Shown here: one piece after another, positions 6,748 through 16,122 of the stretch | Position numbering within the stretch: the stretch's first letter is position 1 | How the letters are laid out: each line of letters begins with the position of its first letter | The notes under the pieces: model-generated | The model's database searches: none | The model's input: only the letters and a program-made list of their open reading frames with translations | Told to the model about the DNA's origin: nothing | Position numbers and translations under genes: made by a program | DNA from: an uncultured Planctomycetaceae bacterium | GTDB lineage: Bacteria > Planctomycetota > Planctomycetia > Planctomycetales > Planctomycetaceae | Assembly: GCA_937916515.1 (NCBI GenBank) | Contig: CALFSX010000306.1 | Location: forward strand, 1-64,000 | Reading direction: 5' to 3' | Length of the DNA stretch: 64,000 bases

Positions 6748-9480
6748 TTAGCCAGCTTCGACGGCTGCCTGGGCCGCTGCCAATCGGGCGATTGGGATTC
6801 GGCGTGGGGAGCAACTGACGTAGTTCAGGCCGATTTCGTGGCAGAAGTAGACGGACTTTGGATCGCCGCCGTGTTCCCCACAAATACCGATCTTCAGGTC
6901 TTTGCGAGTTCCGCGACCATCCGTCACGGCTGTCTTCATCAGACGGCCAATACCGACCTGGTCGATCGTTTGGAACGGGTCGGCTGGCATGATGTCGTGC
7001 TCTGTGTAGTAACCGATGAAGCCTTTGTAGTCGTCTCGGCTGATTCCCAGACCCGTTTGAGTCAGGTCGTTGGTGCCGAAGCTGAAGAACTCAGCGGTTT
7101 CTGCAATCTCACCAGCTGTCATGGCAGCTCGTGGGATTTCGATCATGGTGCCGGTCATGTATTCAACAGTAACGCCTTGCTCTTCGAACACCTTGGCGGC
7201 TGTTTCTTTGATGACAGCGGTCTGATTGTCGACTTCTGATTTGTAGCCAGCCAGCGGAATCATAATTTCAGGCAGAACTTCGATGCCTTCCTTCTTGCAC
7301 GCAACAGCAGCTTCAAGGATCGCTCGAGCCTGCATGGCGGTGATTTCCGGATACACGATTCCAAGACGACAACCACGGTGACCAAGCATTGGGTTGGATT
7401 CAACCAGCTCAGCAACACGTCGCTTCACGTCTTCTTCTGTCACGCCGAAAGTCTTTGCCAGCTTGCCGGCCAGAGTTGGATCTTCGTGCATGTGGTGTTC
7501 TGAAAGGAACTCATGCAGAGGTGGGTCCAACAGACGAATGGTGACAGCTTTGCCAGCCATAACCTTGAACAGGTGAGTAAAGTCTTCTCGCTGGAACTTG
7601 ATCAGCTTGGCTAGTGCCTTTTCGCGATCTGCCTTGGTCGTTGAGAAGATCATTTCACGCATTTCATCGAGGTGATCGAAGAACATGTGCTCTGTTCGAC
7701 ACAGCCCCACACCTTCGGCCCCCAGCTGAATGCTGATTTCAGCATCGTGAGATTCGGTGTTGGCTCGAACCTTCAGAGTTCGGTGCTCATCGGCCCATGC
7801 CATCAGCTGAGCGTATCGTTGATACACTTCTGATTCTTCAGGCTTCAGGTTGCCGGTCATGACTTCCATGACTTCTGAAGGACTGGTTTCGATCTTGCCA
7901 GCGAAGACTTCGCCAGTGAAACCGTCGACAGAAATCCAGTCACCGCCTTTAAGTACCTGACCAGCAACAGTTACTGTGCCAGCTTCGTAGTCGATGTTCA
8001 GCTTGTCGCAACCGCAAACGCAGGTCTTGCCCATCTGACGAGACACCAACGCGGCGTGAGAAGATGCTCCACCGAAGGCTGTCAGAATGCCGTTGGCAAC
8101 CTTCATGCCTCGCAGGTCTTCCGGGCTCGTTTCTTTGCGAACCAGGATCTGCTGCTTGCTGTTGTCAGCGTTGTACATTTCTTCTGCGTCAGACGCGTGG
8201 AAAACGATTTGTCCGGTGGCAGCACCTGGACCGGCGTTGATGCCCTTGGCCAGCAGTCGGTTGTCTTTTTCAGCCTGAGCCTTAGCAGCTGGGTTGAAAA
8301 TTGGCTGCAGCAGTTGGTTCAGGTCGTCGGCAGGAATACGTCGTTTCTGCAGAGCCGTTTTGACGTCGATCAGACCTTCGTTAACCAGGTCAACAGCGAT
8401 TCGCACAGCGGCGAAACCTGTTCGCTTGGCGTTACGAGTCTGAAGCATCCAGACTTTACCGCGTTCAACAGTGAATTCGATGTCCTGAACTTCTTTGTAG
8501 TGTTGTTCCAGAGTCTTGCCGATGTTGGTCAGCTGCTCGAATGCTTCCGGCTTGTCAACCTGCAGAGTTTCTTCGATACGCTTTGGAGTTCGCGTACCGG
8601 CAACAACATCTTCGCCCTGAGCGTTGATCAGGTAGTCGCCGCAGAAGCCGGGAATACCGACTGAACAGTTGCGAGTCAGGCCCACGCCGGTCGCACAGTC
8701 GTCGCCGAGGTTACCGAAGACCATCGCCTGAACGTTGGTGGCTGTGCCCCATGAGTGAGGAATTCCGTACTGACGACGGTAAACCTGAGCTCGGTCGTTG
8801 CCCCAGCTGTTGAATACGGCGCCAATGCAGCCCCACAGCTGTTCCATCGGATCTTCCGGAAATTCGATGCCAGCGTGCTTTTTGATAACAGCCTTGAAGT
8901 CGACAACGATCTGCCGAATCGCTTCGATGCTAAGATCCTTTTCGTGTTCAGCGCCTTCTTTTTCGCGAGCGTGATCAAGGATGTCTTCGAAGTGGTCAGG
9001 ATCGTTCTTTGATTCCGGCTTCAGGCCCAGAACAACGTCGCCGTACATCTGAATCAGACGTCGGTAGCTGTCCCACGCAAAGTGTTCGTTGCCCGATTGT
9101 TCAATCAGTGCCTGAACGACGGCTTCGTTGATACCGATATTCAGAACGGTGTCCATCATGCCGGGCATAGATTCGCGAGCACCAGATCGGCAGCTTAACA
9201 GCAGTGGATTAGCTGGATCGCCGTATTTTTTGCCCATGCAGGCTTCAGCTGCAGCGATAGCGGCCAGAACCTGATCTTTCAGTTCTGGTGGATAGGTGCG
9301 ATCGTTGGCGTAGTAGTATGTACAGACTTCGGTGGTGATGGTGAACCCAGCAGGAACGGGCAATCCAATGCGGCTCATTTCCGCCAGGTTAGCGCCTTTT
9401 CCGCCAAGCAAAGCTTTCTGAGTTGTGTTTCCGTCTGCTTTGCCATCGCCGAACGTGTAAACGTATTTAGTGTCTGCCAT
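6748..9480 (-). CDS. ppdK: Pyruvate, phosphate dikinase
   Basis: A 910-residue cytoplasmic enzyme that interconverts pyruvate + ATP + phosphate with PEP + AMP + pyrophosphate. All three domains are present: the N-terminal nucleotide-binding domain starting at GGKGANLAEM (about residue 27), the central phosphohistidine domain with the catalytic His in FGGASSHAALVSRQMGK (about 465-480), and the C-terminal PEP/pyruvate TIM barrel with SFGTNDLTQTGLG and CGEHGGDP. The length is typical for bacterial PPDK. GAGG lies about 11 nt before the ATG. It is monocistronic: a terminator lies downstream and aroH is divergent upstream. No PPDK regulatory protein gene is in the window. Confidence 0.98.
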   Translation of the reverse strand: MADTKYVYTFGDGKADGNTTQKALLGGKGANLAEMSRIGLPVPAGFTITTEVCTYYYANDRTYPPELKDQVLAAIAAAEACMGKKYGDPANPLLLSCRSGARESMPGMMDTVLNIGINEAVVQALIEQSGNEHFAWDSYRRLIQMYGDVVLGLKPESKNDPDHFEDILDHAREKEGAEHEKDLSIEAIRQIVVDFKAVIKKHAGIEFPEDPMEQLWGCIGAVFNSWGNDRAQVYRRQYGIPHSWGTATNVQAMVFGNLGDDCATGVGLTRNCSVGIPGFCGDYLINAQGEDVVAGTRTPKRIEETLQVDKPEAFEQLTNIGKTLEQHYKEVQDIEFTVERGKVWMLQTRNAKRTGFAAVRIAVDLVNEGLIDVKTALQKRRIPADDLNQLLQPIFNPAAKAQAEKDNRLLAKGINAGPGAATGQIVFHASDAEEMYNADNSKQQILVRKETSPEDLRGMKVANGILTAFGGASSHAALVSRQMGKTCVCGCDKLNIDYEAGTVTVAGQVLKGGDWISVDGFTGEVFAGKIETSPSEVMEVMTGNLKPEESEVYQRYAQLMAWADEHRTLKVRANTESHDAEISIQLGAEGVGLCRTEHMFFDHLDEMREMIFSTTKADREKALAKLIKFQREDFTHLFKVMAGKAVTIRLLDPPLHEFLSEHHMHEDPTLAGKLAKTFGVTEEDVKRRVAELVESNPMLGHRGCRLGIVYPEITAMQARAILEAAVACKKEGIEVLPEIMIPLAGYKSEVDNQTAVIKETAAKVFEEQGVTVEYMTGTMIEIPRAAMTAGEIAETAEFFSFGTNDLTQTGLGISRDDYKGFIGYYTEHDIMPADPFQTIDQVGIGRLMKTAVTDGRGTRKDLKIGICGEHGGDPKSVYFCHEIGLNYVSCSPRRIPIARLAAAQAAVEAG

Positions 9481-9902
9481 TTTGGGTTAGACCTCGTAAG
9501 GATAAGTGTTGTGGTGATCACAACAAACGTGTGGCGCTCATAAGAACGCTCTGGAAGCCCCAATTGACAGGAATCTGGAAACCGGGGAGTCGAAATACAG
9601 GGAACGGCCTTCGGCGCGCACCGCAATTGGCACCTGAACGGCGTTCAATCGAGCGGGCACGGTAACAACCGATCGACCAAACTTCAAGCACTTCGAAAAC
9701 TGGTCAGAAACGAGAGAAACCGCTTACTGCGCCGGGATTTTTGAATGCTCTGCGAAAACTCACTTGTCAGCCGACCCGAGTTCGGCGAAATTGAGTCTCC
9801 GCAAGGGTTTAGGTAATATCCGTGCCCCCGTCAGATTGGCGTTCTTATCGGTCGGTCGCGATCCGGTACTGAGTTGTTTCCGAGGATTGGGAGTGTTTTT
9901 AG
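9481..9902. other. Divergent intergenic region ppdK / aroH
   Basis: A 422-bp gap between the divergent ppdK and aroH starts must hold both promoters. I see no convincing -35/-10 pair, hairpin or small gene in it. Confidence 0.5.
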
Positions 9903-10274
9903 ATGGCAGTTCGGGGAATCCGTGGAGCAATCTCTGTCGAAGCTGACGATCCAGCTCAGATTCGAGAGGCCACTCGTGAATTAATGGAAGAAGTGCTGAA
10001 ACGTAATGAAATCTCGGATTTCGACGAAATCATTTCAGCGGTATTCACCACAACCAACGATCTGGTGTCCGCATTTCCCGCAGAAGCCGCCCGACACATC
10101 GGCATGACCACCGTCCCTTTGCTTTGCGCCCTGGAAATCCCGGTGCCCGGATCAATGCCGCGATGTATTCGCATTTTGCTGCACGTAAATTCAGACCGGA
10201 AACCGTCCGAAATCGAACACGTCTACCTCAAAGATGCCGCTAAACTACGCCCCGACATGAAGAGTGCTCAGTAG
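9903..10274 (+). CDS. aroH: Chorismate mutase, AroH class
   Basis: A 123-residue enzyme converting chorismate to prephenate, the branch step to Phe and Tyr. It aligns along its length with the Bacillus AroH trimer type: N-terminal [11 protein letters not shown], with the Arg of the active site, [15 protein letters not shown] in the middle, the [19 protein letters not shown] strand containing the substrate-contacting Glu and Arg (CIR), and [13 protein letters not shown] with the conserved Tyr. GGGAG lies about 9 nt before the ATG. It ends 30 nt from the convergent membrane-protein gene, with no clear terminator between. Confidence 0.95.
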   Translation: MAVRGIRGAISVEADDPAQIREATRELMEEVLKRNEISDFDEIISAVFTTTNDLVSAFPAEAARHIGMTTVPLLCALEIPVPGSMPRCIRILLHVNSDRKPSEIEHVYLKDAAKLRPDMKSAQ

Positions 10275-10304
10275 CGGATGTTGATGGCCCGCGAATATCA
10301 GTGG

Positions 10305-11963
10305 TCAAAATGAAAAGCCGCTGACGAAACTGACGGTGGCGATTGACGCTGCAAGTTGCAGCAGCAGCAGGGCTCGCCACGCCCCGGGGTTAAGTCCGAC
10401 GCGATTCATAAGCAACAATCGACCACAACTGACGACAATCCAGGGAGTCAGAAAGCACCACAGTCGAGCAGCTTCGCCCTGGTTTTTACCGGACAGCCAC
10501 AATGCCATCAGCACCAGCGTTGTCGCCAGCAAAAATGCGGCGTGGTTTCGTTCAGTCGATGAAGAATCGGCTCGTTTGCGAAAATCGCAAACCGCCTGCC
10601 GTACCCCAAACATCGCAAGAACAAAAACGGGCAGGCCAACAGCCAGCATCAGTTCCACGGGATTGACCAGTAACCACTTGTACCACGTCCTTTGAAACTG
10701 TTCATAGAACCCGGCGTGGTTGGTCAGATTAAGACGCCAGACATTGAAAATGTTACAGTCTGTTGAAACGTTCCACGCGAAACAGCACGCAACAATAGTT
10801 GCCACACAGACGATACCGGCGACTGCATCGCGTCTTAAAGTCTTATTGAGAATGAAGCGCGCACCGTGCTCGCACGCTGCCCGTAGCGACAACGGAGCGT
10901 CTCGGCGATTCGAACGTTCCACTTCTTTCACTTTGCCACGCCATTGGGTCAAGGGCGAAGCCCTTGTTAAGGTTTCTCCGTTCGAAATTACCGCTCGAAT
11001 TAGCGCGTACACGACCAAAACGACCGGGATTGGCAGATGCGCTAAACTCAGCATCATCCCGAACCATAGGATGGCCCCTGCTGGAATCGCCCAAAGAACT
11101 TTCCGTCCACCAGACATTGCCAACACTGCCAATGCCAAACTTGCAGTGCAGGTCAACGGAAACAGAACATCAGACTTCGGCAAAAATACGGCAAGACAAG
11201 GCAGGGTCGGCCACAGGCAACAAATCTTCCAGGTGGTCTCGATATCAAAATACTGACGACACAACAGCACCAGGGGTAGAATCGTCAAAACGACGGCGAT
11301 GCTGCTTAACATCGATAGCAGGTGCAATGCAGCCAACTGGTTTTCCTTAAGACGCGGAGCATAGTTGGCTTCTGCTTCGACAACTCGAAAGGCCTGTCGC
11401 GTTGCCGAATTTTCCAGTCCATTCAGTATTGAAACCAAACGAGGATAAGACTCACAGACATTCAGGCACGCTTTGCTAAGCAAAAACAGGCCCGGTGGGT
11501 GAGTTCCCACATGCAGAACCTCTCCCTGTTTCATCCGACTTTCATAGCCGCGCAGAAACTCACGGGTATCTTTGATTTCGTTGACGGCTTCAAAAAAGTA
11601 TCCAGACGACGACGGATCATAAAGAACCCAATATGGCTTCAGGTCACGATGCCCGGATGGCGCTGCCTGCTGTACGCTGTTCAGCCAGAAAGCACTACCA
11701 ATCAACAAGATGCCAAAAGAGCAAAAAGCTCGAAATCGAGTTGCGTTGGCCGAAGGCTTGGCAAGAACGGCCACTGCGAAGAAAACCGCACCACCAATAA
11801 TGGGGATCAGCAGTCGATCAAGGGCTTCAACGGGATTCGCATTCCACGTGTGGCGTTCCCATACCCATTCACCACTCACGCCCAAAGGCACGACATCAAA
11901 TGTCAAAAACGCTGCCGACAGGGCAGTGGCGATTGAAAGGATTGTAATCTGACGGCGGTTCAC
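10305..11963 (-). CDS. Multi-pass membrane protein, GT-C glycosyltransferase-like, with in-frame repeat
   Basis: A 552-residue integral membrane protein with about 10-12 hydrophobic segments. A large first loop after TM3 (residues about 105-200) includes YDPSSSGYFFEAVNEI and THPPGLFLL; the HPPG motif is typical of GT-C membrane glycosyltransferases (PMT/ArnT-like), so transfer from a lipid-linked sugar is a reasonable guess. Residues about 331-378, between TMs ending VYALIRAVIS and starting AVAGIVCVATIVACC, are very basic and are encoded by a dispersed repeat (10831-10970) found elsewhere in the window as non-coding DNA. The frame remains open through it. The exact donor and acceptor are unknown. 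Confidence 0.75.
   Translation of the reverse strand: MNRRQITILSIATALSAAFLTFDVVPLGVSGEWVWERHTWNANPVEALDRLLIPIIGGAVFFAVAVLAKPSANATRFRAFCSFGILLIGSAFWLNSVQQAAPSGHRDLKPYWVLYDPSSSGYFFEAVNEIKDTREFLRGYESRMKQGEVLHVGTHPPGLFLLSKACLNVCESYPRLVSILNGLENSATRQAFRVVEAEANYAPRLKENQLAALHLLSMLSSIAVVLTILPLVLLCRQYFDIETTWKICCLWPTLPCLAVFLPKSDVLFPLTCTASLALAVLAMSGGRKVLWAIPAGAILWFGMMLSLAHLPIPVVLVVYALIRAVISNGETLTRASPLTQWRGKVKEVERSNRRDAPLSLRAACEHGARFILNKTLRRDAVAGIVCVATIVACCFAWNVSTDCNIFNVWRLNLTNHAGFYEQFQRTWYKWLLVNPVELMLAVGLPVFVLAMFGVRQAVCDFRKRADSSSTERNHAAFLLATTLVLMALWLSGKNQGEAARLWCFLTPWIVVSCGRLLLMNRVGLNPGAWRALLLLQLAASIATVSFVSGFSF
10831..10970 (-). repeat. Dispersed palindromic repeat, copy A, inside a coding gene
   Basis: On the minus strand the copy begins with TTAACAAGGGCTTCGCCCTTG-like sequence at 10970-10951, where CAAGGGC and GCCCTTG form a hairpin. 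It then contains CGCTCCGTTGTCGCTACGG (minus strand, about 10873-10897) and ends with AATAAGACTTTAAGACG near 10831. The same landmarks, in order, appear at 19321-19460 and 33741-33874. It lies in the same sense as the host gene and stays open in the host frame. Confidence 0.85.
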
Positions 11964-12025
11964 GTGTTCGAATCAGAAAAAGGAGTGAGCTGCAGTGAAC
12001 TACGCTGGAATATTTGCGTGCCAGA

Positions 12026-12066
12026 ACAAAAAAGCCCTTCAAGAGCAATATCTCCTGAAGGGCTTC
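12026..12066 (-). terminator. Rho-independent terminator of the metalloprotease gene
   Basis: On the minus strand AGCCCTTCA and TGAAGGGCT arms (12033-12041 and 12056-12064) enclose a 14-nt loop, and the stem is followed directly by TTTTTTG. It lies 27 nt after the stop codon at 12093. Confidence 0.9.
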
Positions 12067-12092
12067 GAACTCAAACCAATTGACCGGAAGAA

Positions 12093-15008
12093 TTACTGAT
12101 TACGACCGGTTTCTTGTCCGAAAATCATGAAAGAGCCACCTCCGCCGCCACCGCTGGACGGATTCAGAATGTAATCTGCCTCCAACGCTTTCTGGATGCG
12201 AGACTTCGCCTGAGCCAGGTGAGCGGCTGTGTACGGATCGTGTCGATCGGCACCACCAGCTTCCGCACCTTCAATTGCTTTCACAATCTGCTTCAGGTTA
12301 TCCGCTGCCAACATGGAAATAGCCTTTGAAGCCGCACTTGAACCGCCGCCTGGCAGAGCCAGATCAATCAGTCGTTCAACGTGTTCTCGCTGCAGGTTAC
12401 GTCGCAGGCTGGAAATCATCGGCTTGCGAGAAGTGAACTTGCCCTTGGATTTGTCTTCCAGTTCCGACCAGATTTTCTTAGACACGTCGCCAAGCAGTTC
12501 TGGCAGAGTCAACGTATCCTGATCTTCAGGCACTCGGAATTCGTTATCGTAGACTCGTTTCAAAGTCGTCGGATTCATCAACATGGTCAGCGCTGAGGTT
12601 TGAATTCCCATAATCCGATCATGAATTGGCCATGTAGATTCGGAACCGAACGATCGATTATCCATCCACTTGTCCAGGCCCATCGCATTCACAAGTTCCG
12701 GCGTCAGACCGAAGGCTTTGTCGTCGAAAGTATTGTCCAGAACGAACCTGATCGCTTTTCGCTGTTGTTCGGCAGGCACAACTTCAACGGGCATTTTACC
12801 GTTGGGATCGCCCTTCTTGTGACGATAAATAAATGCACCACCAACCCAGTTGGCCATCATCGACACAGCTCGGGTCTGCATTGATAAAGTCAGCTCATAA
12901 CCGTACCGAATTCGGTCCCAGCTGTCGCCATCTTTGATGAACTCTGAAAGCAACTTGCCACGATGGTGGTTAGACAAACGCACCTGAGTTTCAGCGTAGT
13001 CCAATGGATCTTTGCTGAAGTCATAACGTCGAGCAAATGGGTCCGGGCCACTCGTGTCTTCGTCAGTTCCGAACGCCAATTCTGGTTCAGCACAACGAGC
13101 CAACACTTTTTTCGGGTCGTCGAACGTGTAACCGTATTCAATTGCCCACATATCATACGGGCCAATTCCAGTCATGCACCAGTCGCCCTGAACCTCACCA
13201 GCGCCCATGTTTACATTGGCAGCCATATAGTCCATAACGGTGGCACCCAGCTGTTTTTTCCCTTTGAAGTCCTCGCTGTTGATCTCAGCCATCGTGTACA
13301 GACCGGACCCCTTAAAGTTATGACGCAGACCCAATGTATGCCCAACTTCGTGAGCGACAAGGTGAGCAACCAGTGGACCAACGAATGATTCCGGCATGCC
13401 ATCCAGCATCTGCTCTTTAGGAGCGTCGTCTTTTTTCTTCTCTTCCTTTTTCTCGTCGTCTTTCTTTTCGTCCGTATCGCCGTCCTTCTTTTCGTCTTCC
13501 TTCTTCTCTTCGTCCTTCTTCTCTTCCTTGGCAGATTCGTCAAGCAAGGCAAAGCTCATCTTCATAAGAGCAAGGTCGAATGACATTCCCTGCGACGCCA
13601 TGCACATGCCATTTGTCTGGCTTGTACGTCCTACAAGCCCATCGAATTCATCATCGCCCATCAGCGTTGGATCAGCGTTGCCCATGGCGTAGCCAGCCAT
13701 CGGCAGACGACTTTCCAACGCGATTTGCTGAGCGATCAGCTTTCGATCTGATGGAGCCGCCAGTCGCATGCGAGGATCCCAATCAGGATGATCTGCCAGC
13801 CACGCCAGCGTTTCCGGCCCGAAACCTTCCATTGCAACTTTCGGTAACAGTTCGTTGAACTGACTTTGGTAATGTCGAATCCAACCATCCGTCAACACGA
13901 TGTCTGCATCAAGAATCTGACCTGTTAGAGGATTGACTCGGCTTGGACCAATGGCGGTTCCAATATCGTTGTTCAACCAACGTACAAAGTTGTAGTTCAC
14001 ATCTTCAGGGTCTTTGTCCATGTGAGCACCGGACGCTTCATCCTGGTAGTAAACCTCAATTGCATCAGAGATACCAATATTTTCGAAAGCCTTGTTCCAG
14101 GACAGAATTCCGTCCTTCACCCAGCGTCGATACCGAATCGGAGTTGTGTGCTCAATGTAGAAGACCAGAGGTTGTTTAGGAGGACTAAGCTTTAACTTCG
14201 GATCTGCCTTCTCAATGTTCCATCGATTGACGTATCGGATTCTGGTTTCGCGATCGTTGTATTTAGCCAGATCCGAGTAACTGGTTGTGAAGTAACCAAC
14301 TCGCTGGTCAGCTACGCGAGGCTTGTAGCCCGATGATGCCGGAATTTCGCTCACGGAATAGTGAAGCCGCTTCATATTTCCACTAATGGATGGCACCTCA
14401 AATGCAACTTCGACATTTTCCTTGAATGCCTTGGCTGTGGCAATGGAATACACACCAAACATTGCAGACTTCGCGGTGCGACCTTCATTTCCAAAGAATG
14501 TTGTCGCGTTCCCCACAAACAATGCATCCAGGTCAATGACAGGACCTCCACCTGGGCCGATGGTTACGATAGGAACATCCAGCAACATTTGATCGGTGAA
14601 AAGTCTTTTCACTGAAGATGAGGCTTCTTTGTCACCTTCCGCTCGAATGTCAATTTCCGGCAGCATAAGTGCCAAGCGCTTATCATACTTTCGCCAGTAA
14701 ACATACATGTCGTTGCCCTGTAGCCCGGCATACGTGTCGCCGCTGGCCAGGGTTAGAGCAATGTAATACTTCTTCGCAGCGAATGTGCGAGGAAGTTCGG
14801 CATACATCTGGCCGTCTTTTTCTCGCGTGTACAAGGTGTACATCGGAACGATGTTTGCCTTCGTGACGACCTTTTCGTAGCCCTCAAGAATTTTTGCGTG
14901 GGGTGGAAAGTCATCCTTGGCATCAGTTTGAGCATTCACCACAGCCGTGGTGTTTGCGAAGGTCATTGTCAACAGCACAAAAGCTGCCGACTTTCGGACA
15001 AATTGCAT
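12093..15008 (-). CDS. Secreted zinc metalloprotease (DUF5117/DUF4953, metzincin-like)
   Basis: A 971-residue exported protein. The signal peptide covers about residues 1-26 (ends VVNA-QTD). A DUF5117-like N-terminal half is followed by the metzincin zinc site HEVGHTLGLRH (HExxHxxGxxH, about residues 552-562). A C-terminal DUF4953-like part includes TVMDYMAANV, a Met-turn candidate. Just before the zinc helix, residues about 490-535 form a Lys/Glu/Asp-only stretch encoded at about 13410-13535. The C-terminus has a Gly run (SSGGGGGGSF). Homologues in Planctomycetes and Bacteroidetes are predicted proteases of unknown substrate. GGGAGA precedes the ATG at good spacing and a terminator follows. 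Confidence 0.9.
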   Translation of the reverse strand: MQFVRKSAAFVLLTMTFANTTAVVNAQTDAKDDFPPHAKILEGYEKVVTKANIVPMYTLYTREKDGQMYAELPRTFAAKKYYIALTLASGDTYAGLQGNDMYVYWRKYDKRLALMLPEIDIRAEGDKEASSSVKRLFTDQMLLDVPIVTIGPGGGPVIDLDALFVGNATTFFGNEGRTAKSAMFGVYSIATAKAFKENVEVAFEVPSISGNMKRLHYSVSEIPASSGYKPRVADQRVGYFTTSYSDLAKYNDRETRIRYVNRWNIEKADPKLKLSPPKQPLVFYIEHTTPIRYRRWVKDGILSWNKAFENIGISDAIEVYYQDEASGAHMDKDPEDVNYNFVRWLNNDIGTAIGPSRVNPLTGQILDADIVLTDGWIRHYQSQFNELLPKVAMEGFGPETLAWLADHPDWDPRMRLAAPSDRKLIAQQIALESRLPMAGYAMGNADPTLMGDDEFDGLVGRTSQTNGMCMASQGMSFDLALMKMSFALLDESAKEEKKDEEKKEDEKKDGDTDEKKDDEKKEEKKKDDAPKEQMLDGMPESFVGPLVAHLVAHEVGHTLGLRHNFKGSGLYTMAEINSEDFKGKKQLGATVMDYMAANVNMGAGEVQGDWCMTGIGPYDMWAIEYGYTFDDPKKVLARCAEPELAFGTDEDTSGPDPFARRYDFSKDPLDYAETQVRLSNHHRGKLLSEFIKDGDSWDRIRYGYELTLSMQTRAVSMMANWVGGAFIYRHKKGDPNGKMPVEVVPAEQQRKAIRFVLDNTFDDKAFGLTPELVNAMGLDKWMDNRSFGSESTWPIHDRIMGIQTSALTMLMNPTTLKRVYDNEFRVPEDQDTLTLPELLGDVSKKIWSELEDKSKGKFTSRKPMISSLRRNLQREHVERLIDLALPGGGSSAASKAISMLAADNLKQIVKAIEGAEAGGADRHDPYTAAHLAQAKSRIQKALEADYILNPSSGGGGGGSFMIFGQETGRNQ

Positions 15009-15355
15009 TCTTGAACTCTCCCAGGTACAGGGCGGATGAAATTTAATCGAACAGACTCGGCTGAGCTTTGATGGATGAAGAATCAGAAGGCAGCCGATCG
15101 CAGTTCGTCAGGGCAGGAATCTCCACGCTTGAGCATACCCCCCAGCGTGCCAAAGTTGAAGTTAGGTGATACAGAAAGGCCAGCTAGTCCACAAAGAAAG
15201 GGTTCTGCGTCGGCTAACAAGATTTATCGCTGCCGAGCCCCCATTCAGAAGGTTCTATGCCGACCGAAGTACTTTTCGTAGTACAAAAATGCGGCAAACT
15301 CATCCAGAATCTCAAAATCCGATTCTTCCGGAGCTATGGCATTCCAGAAGCCACC
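15009..15355. other. Intergenic region without recognised gene
   Basis: About 350 bp between the peroxiredoxin terminator and the start of the metalloprotease gene. It should contain the metalloprotease promoter. No coding or structured element beyond the neighbouring terminator is recognisable. Confidence 0.5.
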
Positions 15356-15393
15356 AACGAAAACAGGCGACACCGAAGTGCCGCCTGTTTCAA
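15356..15393 (-). terminator. UUCG-tetraloop terminator of the peroxiredoxin gene
   Basis: On the minus strand AAACAGGCG-G-CAC pairs with GTG-T-CGCCTGTTT around a TTCG loop closed by C-G, the classic very stable tetraloop. The stem (13 pairs counting one G-U) is followed by TCGTT. It lies about 30 nt after the stop at 15419. Confidence 0.85.
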
Positions 15394-15418
15394 ATTTTCT
15401 TTGCGATGACTCTGAAAT

Positions 15419-15967
15419 TTAGTTCAAAGTCTCGCTGCCTGGTTTCCAGTTGCATGGGCAAAGCTTGTCAGTTTGCAGAGCGTCCAAAACTCGCAAAACT
15501 TCGTCGACATTGCGGCCTACGCCCAGGTCATGTACGGCCAACCACCTAAGCGAACCATTTGGGTCAATCAGGTAGACGCCTCGATAGGCGATGCCCTTCT
15601 CTTCGTCCAGAACGTCGTATGCCTTCGACAATTCGTGATTCACATCGCCAATCATCAGATACTTCAATTCGCCAAGATCGTCGTGAGAATCGCACCAGCC
15701 TTTGTGCGAGTAGACGCTGTCTGTGCTGGCTGTCAAGACAACGGTTTCTCGATCGTCAAATTCGCCCAGTGCCTTATTGAAGGCCACAAGTTCCGTTGGA
15801 CAGACAAAGGTGAAGTCCAGCGGATAGAAGAATAGACAAACCCATTTGCCGCTGTAATCCGACAACTTCAGATCTTTGAACTGATTGTCACCACCATCTT
15901 TGGTGCGGTCGTATGCCTGCAGGGCAAGATCCAAACCTGGGGCCGCATGGCCGACTTTGATACCCAT
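15419..15967 (-). CDS. Typical 2-Cys peroxiredoxin (AhpC/Prx1 type)
   Basis: The preferred start is the ATG at 15967, giving 182 residues beginning MGIKVGHAAP; GAGGA lies 7 nt upstream, while a 22-residue longer form lacks such support. The peroxidatic Cys is in FYPLDFTFVCPTE (about residue 52) and the resolving Cys in LCPCNWKPG near the C-terminus, the arrangement of typical 2-Cys peroxiredoxins that reduce H2O2 and organic peroxides. An extra Cys makes the C-terminal site CPC rather than the usual CPA. The electron donor (thioredoxin or AhpF) is not encoded nearby. It has its own terminator. Confidence 0.95.
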   Translation of the reverse strand: MGIKVGHAAPGLDLALQAYDRTKDGGDNQFKDLKLSDYSGKWVCLFFYPLDFTFVCPTELVAFNKALGEFDDRETVVLTASTDSVYSHKGWCDSHDDLGELKYLMIGDVNHELSKAYDVLDEEKGIAYRGVYLIDPNGSLRWLAVHDLGVGRNVDEVLRVLDALQTDKLCPCNWKPGSETLN

Positions 15968-16122
15968 TATCGTTTCCTCAAGAAAAAGCAGTTCTGCTTC
16001 AAAGTAAATCAAAGGAGAGCGACGACGTTTCACCCAGACGTCCGTTCCGGCGCCGGTCGCTACATCCGTGTGGCGAGTATAGAATCGCGATGTTGCAGTT
16101 CAAGGGATGCACTCACCGATTA

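Noticed and set aside
13211-13552. Lys/Arg-rich minus-strand frame inside the metalloprotease gene
   Set aside because: It is the out-of-frame shadow of the Lys/Glu-coding stretch.
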